Position numbers and translations under genes: made by a program. DNA of 64,000 nt, from contig DVFI01000092.1 of NCBI GenBank assembly GCA_018713305.1, positions 29,573 to 93,572 on the forward strand, given 5' to 3'. Shown here piece after piece: positions 9,843 through 19,700 of this stretch; position 1 is the first letter of the stretch, and every line of letters starts with the position of its first letter. This DNA comes from Candidatus Avichristensenella intestinipullorum (GTDB taxonomy: Bacteria > Bacillota > Clostridia > Christensenellales > Aristaeellaceae). Under the pieces are notes generated by a model. That model saw only the letters and a list, made by a program, of their open reading frames with translations. It was not told the origin of the DNA and did not search any database.

Positions 9843-10921
9843 CAGGTATGCACGCTCCTGTAAAACGGCAGCTTCACGCGCTTGGCGCGCAGCAGGCGGT
9901 CGCGCACCCGAATCCACAGCTCGTCCGCCTCCGCCGCCTCCAGCGTGACCAGCGCCATGGCCATATTTTTGCCCAGCGTCGGCGCGGGACCGCCGCTGGT
10001 CGTCTGGCCGACGACACGGCCCTGCGCGTCCACCACGTCGCAGTGCTCGCGCGCAATGCCGCGGTCCACCAGCTCCAGGCCGATACGCCGGCGCGTGCGC
10101 GGCCGGGCGGCCAGCGCCTCTTTGCCGATAAAGTCGGGCTTGTCCATCTTCACAAAGGATTTCAGGTTGCATTCCAGGGGGGTAATGTCCGCGGACAGCT
10201 CATGTCCGTAAAGCGGCATCGCGCATTCAAAGCGCAGCGTATCGCGCGCGCCCAGCCCGCAGGGGACCGCGCCCGCGTCAATGAGCGCCATGTGCAGCCG
10301 GCAGGCATGCTCCGGCCGCAGATAGATTTCCACGCCCGGCTCGCCCGTATAGCCGGTCTTGGAAACCAGGCAGTCCACGCCGGCAAGGATGATATCCTCG
10401 CGGAACGTATACGGCTTTTCCGGCAGCTGTCCCTCCGTGCCCGCAGCCGCGAGCACCTCGCGGTACTTCGGCCCCTGCAGCGCAATCTGCGCGACGTTTT
10501 CGGAGATGTTCTTCACCGTCACTTCGCCCTGCGCGTGTTCCTGCATCCAGGCGAAGTCCTTCTCGCAGTTGGACGCATTGACAATGACCAGATAGTCGTT
10601 CTCCCGCTTTTTGTACACAATCAAATCGTCCACCGTGCCCCCGTCCGGATAGCACATCGGCGAGTAGCGGCAGCGACCGTCCGCCATGTCCGAAAAATCG
10701 TTCGTGCATAGCCGGTTCAAAAACGCCAGCGCGTCCTTTCCCTGCACCGTGATTTCGCCCATGTGGGAAACGTCGAAGACGCCGCACGCCTCGCGCACCG
10801 CCTTATGCTCGGCCAGAATTGCGCTGTACTGCACCGGCAAAGCCCATCCGCCGAATTCCACCATCTTGCCGCCCAGCTTGATATGGTTCGCATACAGCGG
10901 CGTTTGTTTCGCTTCCTGCAT
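9842..10921 (-). CDS. gcvT: Glycine cleavage system T protein (aminomethyltransferase)
   Basis: MQEAKQTPLYANHIKLGGKMVEFGGWALPVQYSAILAEHKAVREACGVFDVSHMGEI. Confidence 0.95.
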   Translation of the reverse strand: MQEAKQTPLYANHIKLGGKMVEFGGWALPVQYSAILAEHKAVREACGVFDVSHMGEITVQGKDALAFLNRLCTNDFSDMADGRCRYSPMCYPDGGTVDDLIVYKKRENDYLVIVNASNCEKDFAWMQEHAQGEVTVKNISENVAQIALQGPKYREVLAAAGTEGQLPEKPYTFREDIILAGVDCLVSKTGYTGEPGVEIYLRPEHACRLHMALIDAGAVPCGLGARDTLRFECAMPLYGHELSADITPLECNLKSFVKMDKPDFIGKEALAARPRTRRRIGLELVDRGIAREHCDVVDAQGRVVGQTTSGGPAPTLGKNMAMALVTLEAAEADELWIRVRDRLLRAKRVKLPFYRSVHT

Positions 10922-11260
10922 CCAATCGCTCCTTTGCAAGTCTTGCGCCTTTTTTCCTGTTTTCATTATACTAGGGATTCTCGTCAAGAGCAAGGTGGGG
11001 GCGCAAAAAACCGGCGCGCGCCGTTCCCCGGGCCTGTTTTGCCTTTCGCTCTTCATTTTCCACATTTTCCGCAATTCGCTCCATAGTATGGTGTTCTTTC
11101 TCCATTTTATCATAAATTCTTTGTTTTTCTCTTTATTATCTCTCCACTTTTCCTTCTTTCTTCCGGCGGCACGCCGTCTGCGGAGGCCGTCGGCGCGGCG
11201 CATTGTCATATTCCGGCCGCCGCGCATATCGTAGGGCGTGAGAGGGTTTTTTGCCCTGCC

Positions 11261-11527
11261 ATGCAAACGGAGGCGAAAGCCGTGGAAAACAGAAAATCGC
11301 TCGTGCGCGTGCCGGTGGGAAAAACCGCGCGCGTGGCGCGGCTGGACACCGACGAGAGCATTCGCGCGCGGCTGCTGGATATGGGGTTTACCCGGGGTGC
11401 GGCCGCGACATGCCTGTTTGAAAGCCCCGGGGGCGATCCACGGGCCTATCTGATTCGCGGCGCGGTCGTCGCGCTGCGCGGCCGGGACGCGGCAACCATC
11501 CTGGTAGAGGAAACGGAAAACCCGTAG
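11261..11527 (+). CDS. feoA: FeoA-domain ferrous iron transport protein
   Basis: 88 aa, ...RARLLDMGFTRGAAATCLFESPGGDPRAYLIRGAVVALR; directly upstream of feoB. Confidence 0.8.
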   Translation: MQTEAKAVENRKSLVRVPVGKTARVARLDTDESIRARLLDMGFTRGAAATCLFESPGGDPRAYLIRGAVVALRGRDAATILVEETENP

Positions 11528-11543
11528 CAGGAGGCGGTCGAAC

Positions 11544-13586
11544 ATGCAAAGGCGCTCCATTGCGCTGGCCGGGAATCCCAACGTAGGCAAGAGCACCGTA
11601 TTCAACGCGCTGACCGGCCTCAGGCAGCATACCGGCAACTGGCCGGGAAAGACCGTCGAAGTCATGCGCGGGCTGTGCGTATATGACGGCGTGGAATACG
11701 CGCTGGCCGACCTTCCAGGCAGCTACTCGCTGCTGGCCCGCTCGGCGGAGGAGGAAGTCTCCCGCGACTTTCTCTGCTTTGGCGGCGCGCAGGCATCCGT
11801 CGTCGTGGCGGACGCCGCCTGCCTGGAGCGCAATTTGAATCTTGTTTTGCAGGTGCTGGAGCTGCAGCCGCGCACGGTGGTGTGCGTCAATCTGGTGGAC
11901 GAAGCGGCCCGGCGGGGCATTCGCGTGGACGCGGAGGCGCTCTCTGCGCGCCTGGGCGTCCCGGTGTGCGCATGCGCCGCGCGCAGCGGAGAGGGGCTGG
12001 ACGCGCTGCTGCGCGCCCTGTCCTCCGTCTCCGACCCCGACCGTCCCGCGCCCCGGGCGCTGTGTCCGCGCCATCGCCGGGCCGTAGAGCAGGCCGCGCG
12101 CCGGGTGGCGCGCGCGCTTTCGCCGCTGCCCGCGGGGTTCCCCAACGCGCGCTGGCTGGCGCTGCGCCTGCTGGAGAAAGACGAAGCGATAGCGTCCGCG
12201 CTGGCTGCGCGCCTGGACGCGGACCGGTTCGCCCGGGTGCGGTCGGCGCTGGAGCAGGTTCGCCCGTCGATACCCGACGATTTGCAGGAGCACAGCGTGC
12301 GCGCGCGCTATCGCATGGCGGAACGGATATGCGCCGAAGCGGTGCGCGCCGAAGGCCAGGGCTATGGCCCCCGCCAGCTCCGGCTCGACAGGCTGCTGAC
12401 CAGCCGCCTGACCGGCATCCCCGCCATGCTGCTGCTCCTTTGCGCCGTGTTTTATATCACGCTGGCCGGCGCCAACGTGCCCTCCCAATGGCTGTCGGGC
12501 GCATTGCTGGGGCTGGAAGCGCCGCTGGCGCAGGGGCTTTCGGCGCTCGGCGCGCCGGCCTGGCTTACCGGCGCGCTGACGCAGGGCGCATATCGGGTAG
12601 CGGCGTGGGTGGCGGCGGTGATGCTGCCGCCCATGGCGATATTCTTTCCTCTGTTTACCCTGCTGGAGGACGCGGGATATCTGCCGCGCGTCGCCTTTAC
12701 ATTGGACCGGCGTTTTCAGCGATGCGGCGCATGCGGCAAGCAGGCGCTGACAATGTGCATGGGCCTGGGCTGCAACGCCGCAGGCGTAACCGGCTGCCGC
12801 ATCATCGATTCGCCCCGCGAACGGCTTATCGCCATGCTGACCAACAGCTTCATGCCCTGCAACGGGCGGTTCCCCACGATGATCGCCCTCCTGAGCATGT
12901 TCTTTGCCGGAACGCACGCGCTGGCCGGCGCCGTCATGCTGACCGGCGTCATCGCGCTGGGGGTGGGCCTGACGCTCGCGGCCTCGTGGCTGCTGTCCCA
13001 CACGCTGCTGCGCGGCGTTCCTTCCTCTTTTACGCTGGAGCTCCCGCCCTACCGGCGTCCGCAGGTGGGCAAGGTCATCGTGCGCTCGCTGCGGGACCGG
13101 ACGCTGTTTGTGCTGGGCCGCGCGGTCGCGGTGGCCGCTCCGGCGGGGCTTGTGCTCTGGATTCTCTCCAACGCCGCGCCGGGCGGAATCCGCCTGTTGT
13201 CCCGCCTGACGGACGCCCTCGACCCGCTGGGCCGCGCGCTGGGGATGGACGGCGTCCTGCTCGGCGCCTTTCTCCTGGGGTTTCCTGCCAATGAAATCGT
13301 CCTGCCCATCGCGCTGATGGCATACCTGTCCCGGGAAACGCTGTCCGCGCTGCCCGATTTGGCCGTCCTGCGCGCCGTTCTGACAGCGCATGGCTGGACC
13401 GCGACGACGGCCCTCTGCGCGCTGCTGTTTTCCCTGGCGCACTGGCCGTGTTCGACCACCTGCCTGACGCTGCGCAGGGAAAGCGGGTCCTGGAAATGGA
13501 TGCTGGCGGGCATGGCGCTGCCCACGCTCTTTGGCGCGGCGCTGTGCCTGTGCGTGCGCGCCGTTTCGGCCTGGCTGCTGGGATAG
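11544..13586 (+). CDS. feoB: Ferrous iron transport protein B
   Basis: MQRRSIALAGNPNVGKSTVFNALTGLRQHTGNWPGKTVEV...CGKQALTMCMGLGCNAAGVTGCRII. Confidence 0.95.
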   Translation: MQRRSIALAGNPNVGKSTVFNALTGLRQHTGNWPGKTVEVMRGLCVYDGVEYALADLPGSYSLLARSAEEEVSRDFLCFGGAQASVVVADAACLERNLNLVLQVLELQPRTVVCVNLVDEAARRGIRVDAEALSARLGVPVCACAARSGEGLDALLRALSSVSDPDRPAPRALCPRHRRAVEQAARRVARALSPLPAGFPNARWLALRLLEKDEAIASALAARLDADRFARVRSALEQVRPSIPDDLQEHSVRARYRMAERICAEAVRAEGQGYGPRQLRLDRLLTSRLTGIPAMLLLLCAVFYITLAGANVPSQWLSGALLGLEAPLAQGLSALGAPAWLTGALTQGAYRVAAWVAAVMLPPMAIFFPLFTLLEDAGYLPRVAFTLDRRFQRCGACGKQALTMCMGLGCNAAGVTGCRIIDSPRERLIAMLTNSFMPCNGRFPTMIALLSMFFAGTHALAGAVMLTGVIALGVGLTLAASWLLSHTLLRGVPSSFTLELPPYRRPQVGKVIVRSLRDRTLFVLGRAVAVAAPAGLVLWILSNAAPGGIRLLSRLTDALDPLGRALGMDGVLLGAFLLGFPANEIVLPIALMAYLSRETLSALPDLAVLRAVLTAHGWTATTALCALLFSLAHWPCSTTCLTLRRESGSWKWMLAGMALPTLFGAALCLCVRAVSAWLLG

Positions 13587-13682
13587 GCGCGTCCGCGCAA
13601 AAAAACACGGAGACGCCGCGCATCCCGGCGGCAGCCTCCGTATTGTATCCTGTGCGTTGCCCTGGCGGCGCTTCCGGCCGGG

Positions 13683-14675
13683 TCACAGCGCCCGCGTGTC
13701 CGCAAACACCCTTTCGCGCGTTTTCCCGTCCGGCACTTCGCCCCGCGCCAGCTCCAGCGCCCACAGCACCGAGCCCGCCGCGGGCGGCACCTCCAGCACA
13801 TGCAGCCGGCAGGGCTTTTGCGCAAAGCGCTCAAAACACCGGCGGAAGTGCTCCATCATCGGCCCGTGGCGGCCCCGCGTCCAGACCGAGCCAATCAGCA
13901 CCACCGGGATGTCCCCGTCAAAGCGCAGCCGCACCGCGCAGCCCGCGGCGCTGCGGGCCAGCGCCTCCGCCACCTCCTCCACAATGCCGCGCGCCACCGC
14001 GTCGCCCTCCTCGGAGGCGGCGAAAAGAAGCTGCGTGACCTCCAGCGCCGTAACGGCCCTGCCGTATTGGAACTGGGTGCTTATCGCGCAGTGCAGCTCT
14101 TCCGCGTCCGAAAGCCCAAAGCGCCGCAATACGCGCGCGGTCAGCGCCGTCGGCGTGCCGAAGCGGTATACCGCGTCGTATACCGCGCCCAGCGTCCGGC
14201 TGGCGATGTATTTTCCGCCGCCCTGGTCCCCGCTGAGCGTCGCGCCCATGCCGCCCACCTGCACCCAGCGCCCGGCCGCATCGATGCCGCCGGCCGCGGT
14301 GCCGGTGCCGTTGATGGAGCAGACGCCCACGCCGCTCTCGCTGCCCGCCTTAATGCCCAGGAACGCATCGTTCATCACCACGCTGTTGGGAAAGCCCAAC
14401 GCCTTGACGATATCATCCAGCGCGTTTTTCTGGTATATCTGGTCCACGCCCGCCAGCCCGAACGCTGCCGCCCGCACGTCCGCGCACGTCAGGCCCCGGC
14501 CTGCCAGCAGCTCTCCGATGCGCGCGCCCATCTCGCGCCGGGCGCCTTCCATGCCTATCGCCTCATGCGAGCAGGTGCCCGCGCGAAGGTGCGCGCACAG
14601 CGCCCCGTCCATCGTATGCAGCAGGTAGTCCGTCTTGGTATTTCCGCCGTCCACCCCCAGCACATACCCGCTCAT
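13683..14675 (-). CDS. BadF/BcrA-type ATPase / N-acetylglucosamine kinase-like
   Basis: MSGYVLGVDGGNTKTDYLLHTMDG...GVCSINGTGTAAGG; overlaps upstream GH4 gene. Confidence 0.8.
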   Translation of the reverse strand: MSGYVLGVDGGNTKTDYLLHTMDGALCAHLRAGTCSHEAIGMEGARREMGARIGELLAGRGLTCADVRAAAFGLAGVDQIYQKNALDDIVKALGFPNSVVMNDAFLGIKAGSESGVGVCSINGTGTAAGGIDAAGRWVQVGGMGATLSGDQGGGKYIASRTLGAVYDAVYRFGTPTALTARVLRRFGLSDAEELHCAISTQFQYGRAVTALEVTQLLFAASEEGDAVARGIVEEVAEALARSAAGCAVRLRFDGDIPVVLIGSVWTRGRHGPMMEHFRRCFERFAQKPCRLHVLEVPPAAGSVLWALELARGEVPDGKTRERVFADTRAL

Positions 14676-15964
14676 TTTCCGGCCTCCGCAAACTGGGGCA
14701 GATACTGCGCGTGCGCCTTAAGCAGCGCGTCAAAGCAGTCGCGCGCCCTTGGGTAATCCCCTACCAGCGGGTGAATCATCAGCGCCGCGAGGGCCGCCTC
14801 GCGCGAGCCGGTCAGCGCCGCTTCCACCGCCAGGCGCTCGTATGCCTTGACCGTGCGGATGAGCGCCACCATGTGGCGCGTTCCCTGGGCCTGCACCGGC
14901 AGGGGCGTGGCGCCGTTTTTCCCGATAGCGCAGGCAATCTCGGCCACTTCTTCCTTTTCCAGATAGGGCAGCACGCCGCCGTTTTGCACGTTGACCACAT
15001 GGCACGCGCCGGTGTCGTTGTAAATGGCCTCGGCCAGCGACACGGCGGCTTCCGAGTACAGATGTCCGCCGCGCTTGTCCAGCAGCGCGGGCTTTTCATA
15101 CAGCCCTTCGTCCGCGTAGAGTTTGAGCAGCTCTTCCTCGATTTCCATGCAGACCTGCGCGCGGGTTTTTTCCTGTTCCTGCTGATGGCGCAGGCGCTCC
15201 TGGCGGTCATAGTAGTACAGCAGATAGCTGTTGGGGATGCCGCCGCAGGCCAGCAGGCATTCTCTGTCAAAGTTCGACTTGGGAATATTGGCGGGTTTTT
15301 CGCCCGCGTAGCCTTGGTCCAGCAGGTCGCCCAGGCATTCCTTCCCATGGCTTTTGACCGACGTAATCCAGCTGAGGTGGTTAAGCCCGACGGACTCAAT
15401 CTGCGCGTTTTCGTCGCCGACGGCCTTGCGGGCCGACGCGCTCATGTTGATAGGCACGTTGCACAGGCCCATCATCCGCACGGACGTATGGCGCAGCAGC
15501 GCCTCGGCAATCATGCCGGAAGGATTGGAAAAGTTAATCAGCCACGCGTCCGGACAGCGCGCCGCCATGCGTCCGGCGATGTCCATCATCACCGGGATGG
15601 TGCGCAGGCCCTTGAAGAAACCGCCGATGCCCGTGGTTTCCTGTCCGATGAGTCCGAACGTGGGCGGAATGCTCTCGTCCAGATGGCGCGCGGGCAGCTT
15701 GCCTACGCGAATCTGCGCCATGACGAACGTCGCCTTGTCCAGCGCGTCGTCCAAATCCATGGTCAGCCTCACCCGGAGCTTTTCGTCCACGTGCGCCGCC
15801 ATGCGCTGCGCCAGCGCGCCGACAATGCGCAGTTTCCGCTCGTCAATGTCCATGAGCACCAGCTCTTCCACCGGCAGAATCTCGCGCCTGCGCAGGATTC
15901 CGTCCACCAGCTCCGGCGTATAGGTGCTGCCCGCGCCGATTACCGCCACCTTAAACATCCTCAA
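14672..15964 (-). CDS. GH4 family 6-phospho-beta-glucosidase
   Basis: MFKVAVIGAGSTYTPELVDGILRR...LINFSNPSGMIAEALLR...GLCNVPINM. Confidence 0.9.
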   Translation of the reverse strand: MRMFKVAVIGAGSTYTPELVDGILRRREILPVEELVLMDIDERKLRIVGALAQRMAAHVDEKLRVRLTMDLDDALDKATFVMAQIRVGKLPARHLDESIPPTFGLIGQETTGIGGFFKGLRTIPVMMDIAGRMAARCPDAWLINFSNPSGMIAEALLRHTSVRMMGLCNVPINMSASARKAVGDENAQIESVGLNHLSWITSVKSHGKECLGDLLDQGYAGEKPANIPKSNFDRECLLACGGIPNSYLLYYYDRQERLRHQQEQEKTRAQVCMEIEEELLKLYADEGLYEKPALLDKRGGHLYSEAAVSLAEAIYNDTGACHVVNVQNGGVLPYLEKEEVAEIACAIGKNGATPLPVQAQGTRHMVALIRTVKAYERLAVEAALTGSREAALAALMIHPLVGDYPRARDCFDALLKAHAQYLPQFAEAGK

Positions 15965-16022
15965 CGCCCCCTTGTCTCCTTTTGCAAAACCGTTCGCCTT
16001 TTCCGAAAATCTCCCGTGCGGC

Positions 16023-16577
16023 CTATGGCCGCCGCGCGTATATGGTCCAGGCCATCAGCAGGCCGCACACCGTCTTGCTGTCGGCGATTTCTCCGCGCAT
16101 GACGCGCGCCACCGCCTCCTCCAGCGGCATCCGAACCAGGCGCACGTATTCGTCCTCGTCCGGGTTCGTCTCGCCCTGCGAAAGCCCTTCCGCCAGGTAC
16201 AGCCCGATGCGCTCCGTCAAAAAACCGGGCGAGGTATCCAGCGTGGTCAAAAACCGCCATTCCCGCGCGCGCAGGCCCGTCTCCTCCGCCAGCTCCCGCT
16301 TGGCGCATACCAGCGCGTCTTCGTCGGGGCCGTCCTTCTTCCCTGCGGGGATTTCCAGCATGACCCGTCCCATGGCCACGCGGTGCTGCTGCACCAGCGT
16401 CACGCTGCCGTCCGCGTCCAGCGGCACCACCGCCGCCGCCCCGACATGGCGCACGATTTCGCGCAGCGCCGTGCGGCCGCCCGGGGTTCTGACCTGCCAG
16501 TGTTCCACGGAAATCAGCTTGCCTTCAAAGACCTTTTCCCCGGATATGACGGTTTCCTCCAAGTTTCGAATGTCCAT
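16023..16577 (-). CDS. NUDIX hydrolase (ADP-ribose pyrophosphatase-like)
   Basis: Nudix box: IPAGKKDGPDEDALVCAKRELAEETGLRAREW. Confidence 0.88.
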   Translation of the reverse strand: MDIRNLEETVISGEKVFEGKLISVEHWQVRTPGGRTALREIVRHVGAAAVVPLDADGSVTLVQQHRVAMGRVMLEIPAGKKDGPDEDALVCAKRELAEETGLRAREWRFLTTLDTSPGFLTERIGLYLAEGLSQGETNPDEDEYVRLVRMPLEEAVARVMRGEIADSKTVCGLLMAWTIYARRP

Positions 16578-16674
16578 GCTGTCTGCCTCCGCTCCTTTGC
16601 TCAGCCTGCCGGCAACCCGCGCCGTCCCATCCTTTTCGCCGTCGAAGACAGGATTTCCTCTTGCATGGACGAAA

Positions 16675-16703
16675 TTGACTTTCCAAAGCGTTATGTTTAC
16701 AAT
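16675..16703 (+). promoter_or_regulatory. sigma-70/A-type promoter for the SH3 repeat protein
   Basis: TTGACT - 17 bp - TACAAT. Confidence 0.7.
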
Positions 16704-16768
16704 AGAACAGATTCCTCGGAAAAGTGCTTGAAGGCATGCTGTTCTTGGAAAGTAAGGAGGGGTTTGGA

Positions 16769-19700
16769 ATGGCTTTCCGGCGCCTGTTTTGCCTGATGTT
16801 GGCGCTCGCATTGCTTTTGCCCTGCACGGCGTTCGCTTCGCCGGGGCTGATGGATATCACAGTGTATTATCAGAGCGGGACGGATGAAACCGGTCAGCCC
16901 ATCGTCGTCTCCGCCGTGCGCGGCGTGGACTATGATTGGGCCTATACGGACCAGACGCAGACGCGCATCTGGATTCAGGTGCTGCCCGGAAGCCTGGTTC
17001 CGCTCAATTATGTGCGCATCACCGCCCTGATAGACGACGGCATGGGCGGCGTGAACGAATATACCTATTTTGACGTCATGACGGGCCAGGAATGGCTCAA
17101 CCTGGAAACGTCCGAAACGACGCCGTTGGCCCTGCAGCTGCGCAGCGCGGACGGCGCCACCATACAGGGCGATACGCTGACCCTGTCGTATAACGCCTAT
17201 ACGCCCGGCGGGACCGTCGACCCCACGCCTCCGGCCGTCGAAACGCCGGCCATCGAATACGAGCAGCTGCCCGCCTACGAAGACCCGCGCGGACGCGTGA
17301 CGGGCCAGAATGCCGCGCTGTACTCCGCGCCCAACGGCGATTACGTCGCCTCGGTTTCCGCGGACGCCCTGGTAACGTTCCAGCAGGGCATGGAATTTTC
17401 CACGCAGCATGACGCGCAGGGCGGCCTCTGGTGCCTGGTCGCTCTGGAGGACGGCACGCAGGGCTACCTGAAAATGAGCGAATTCCGCTTCCTCACGGCC
17501 GACGAGGCCTATCAGCTCGATCATCCCCAGCAGTCCTGGGAAGAGCCGGAAACCCCCTACGCCGTCGTCGGCGGCAACGGCGCCATGGGCTATGACGCCT
17601 ATGGCCAGCCGGCCTACGACGCCAACGGCCAGCCCGTCACGCTTTTGCCCGACGCGCGCGTGTATTACACGGGCAACCGGTTTTACGACGCCAACAACCG
17701 TATCCTGATGGAAGTCGTGCTGCTGCCTGAAGGAACGCAGTCCGCTTACATATACCTGGACGACGTTTCATATTTCATGAACACCCAGCAGGCGACGGAA
17801 TACCAGGAATCCCTGAAGGAGCAAATGCCCGAACATGAGACCGATTTCCTCCGCCCCAACGGCGGCGCTCCCCTGCGCTCCGCGGACGGCTCCGAGTCCG
17901 GCTCCTACTTCTCCGGCGAGGAGGTCCTGCGCCTGACCGGCGAGTCCTTCCACATCGGCAACACGCTCGTCCTCGGCGTCTCCGTCTATCCGGACGGCGC
18001 GTCCGGCTACGTCACCCTTTCGGACATCTCCCACTTTATGACCCAGCAGGAAGTGACGCAGTGGGAAGAGGCCCAGAAGGAGCAAATGCCCGAGCATGAA
18101 AACGAATACGCGCGCACCGGTCAGAACGGCGCGCCCATCTATAACGCCAACGGCCAGCTGACCGGCCAGACGCTGGAGGCGGGCGTCACGCTGTGCTACA
18201 CGGGCGAGTCCCTGTACAGCGGCAATACGCTGCTGGTGCGCATGCTCGTTCAGCCCGAAAACCAGGTATCCTATTATCTGCCTGTCGGCAGCCTGCAGTT
18301 TTTGACCAATGCGGAGCGCGACGAGTACCTCGAGTCGCTGCTTCCCGACCCCACGCAGCCGCCGACACAGCCGCCCACGGAAGCGCCCACAGCGTCTCCC
18401 ACGGAGGCCCCCACAACATCTCCCACGGAGCCTCCCAAGCAGGAGATGCCCGCCGTGTCGAACACCTACGGCTATGCCGAAATCAACGCCGGCGGCGCTA
18501 CGCTCTATAACGCCAACCTCACCCAGGCCGGCACGCTGTCCGCGCATGCGGTGGTGCAGTACCAGCCCAACGCCAACAAGCTCTACGACCCCAACGGCCG
18601 CCTGCTTGTGTACGTCACACAGCAAAACGGCGCGTCCGGCTATGTCATGGTAGACAACATGACCTTCCTGAGCCAGGCCGAGGCCGAAGAGATTGCCAAT
18701 CCGCAGGAAGATCCGGTGCCGCAGGCGACGGGCCATGCCTATGTCCTGGGCAACAATGTGTCCATGCGCCGTTCGCCCAGCGCGACGTCCGCAGCCACCG
18801 GCACGGTCAACGCCAACAACGTCGTCAAGCTGGACGGCTCCGAGCGCGACGGGAACGGAAACATCTGGCACTACGCCACCTATACCTCCGGCGCCACCAC
18901 CCTGTCCGGCTGGATTGCTTCCTCTTCGCTGCAGATTATGACCGCCGAGCAGGAAGAAGCCTACCTCAGGGAGCAGCAGGCCACGCAGCCCCCGCAGCCG
19001 ACGCAGACGGCGACGGCGCAGCCCACGTCCAGTCCCACCACGCAGCCCGTGCGCGGTTACATGGTGGTTACCAATACGCAGTTTGCGCCGCTGCTGCTGT
19101 GGAATGACGTCGGCGCGCCCGTCAAATCCTACCTGAACAATGGCGACGTGGTGTACGTCGACACGCAGATCACCCAGAACGGCATTTCCTTTAACCATGT
19201 AGTCACGGACAAGACGGGCGAATGGGGCTATATCCTGGCCGATTACCTGCGCGCCATGACCCAGCAGGAACTGAATGAATACTTCCAGCAGTCCACGCCG
19301 CAAACGCCGTCTCCCTCCGCGCCGAACTACAACACCGGCGATTTCAGCGGATACGCGCTTTTGACCAGCAACAACGTCAACTTCCGCAAATCGCCTTCCA
19401 TGAGCGGCGGCCGTCACAGCCAGCTGAAACAGGGCACCCTGGTGCGCGTCCTCAACGAAGTATCCGCCGAAGGGTATACCTGGTATCAGTGCGAGAGCGG
19501 CGGCGTGATCGGCTACCTGCGCGGAGACATGCTCTCCCTGCTGACCATCCGCGAATACCAGCTTGTGCGGACCAACAGCTCCTATACGCAGTCCGGCTCC
19601 ATCATTACGCCGACGTCCACCGCCAATACCAGCGGGATTTCGTCCTCCATCTGGGCCACCGCAAGGCCCAACGCCACCAGCGGCATTACCTTCGTTACCC

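Noticed and set aside
10922-10990. Glycine riboswitch upstream of gcvT
   Set aside because: Only about 60 nt separate the gcvT start from the TATAAT-like element and no glycine-aptamer features were seen; the TTGACG/TATAAT spacing (11 bp) is also too short for a normal promoter.
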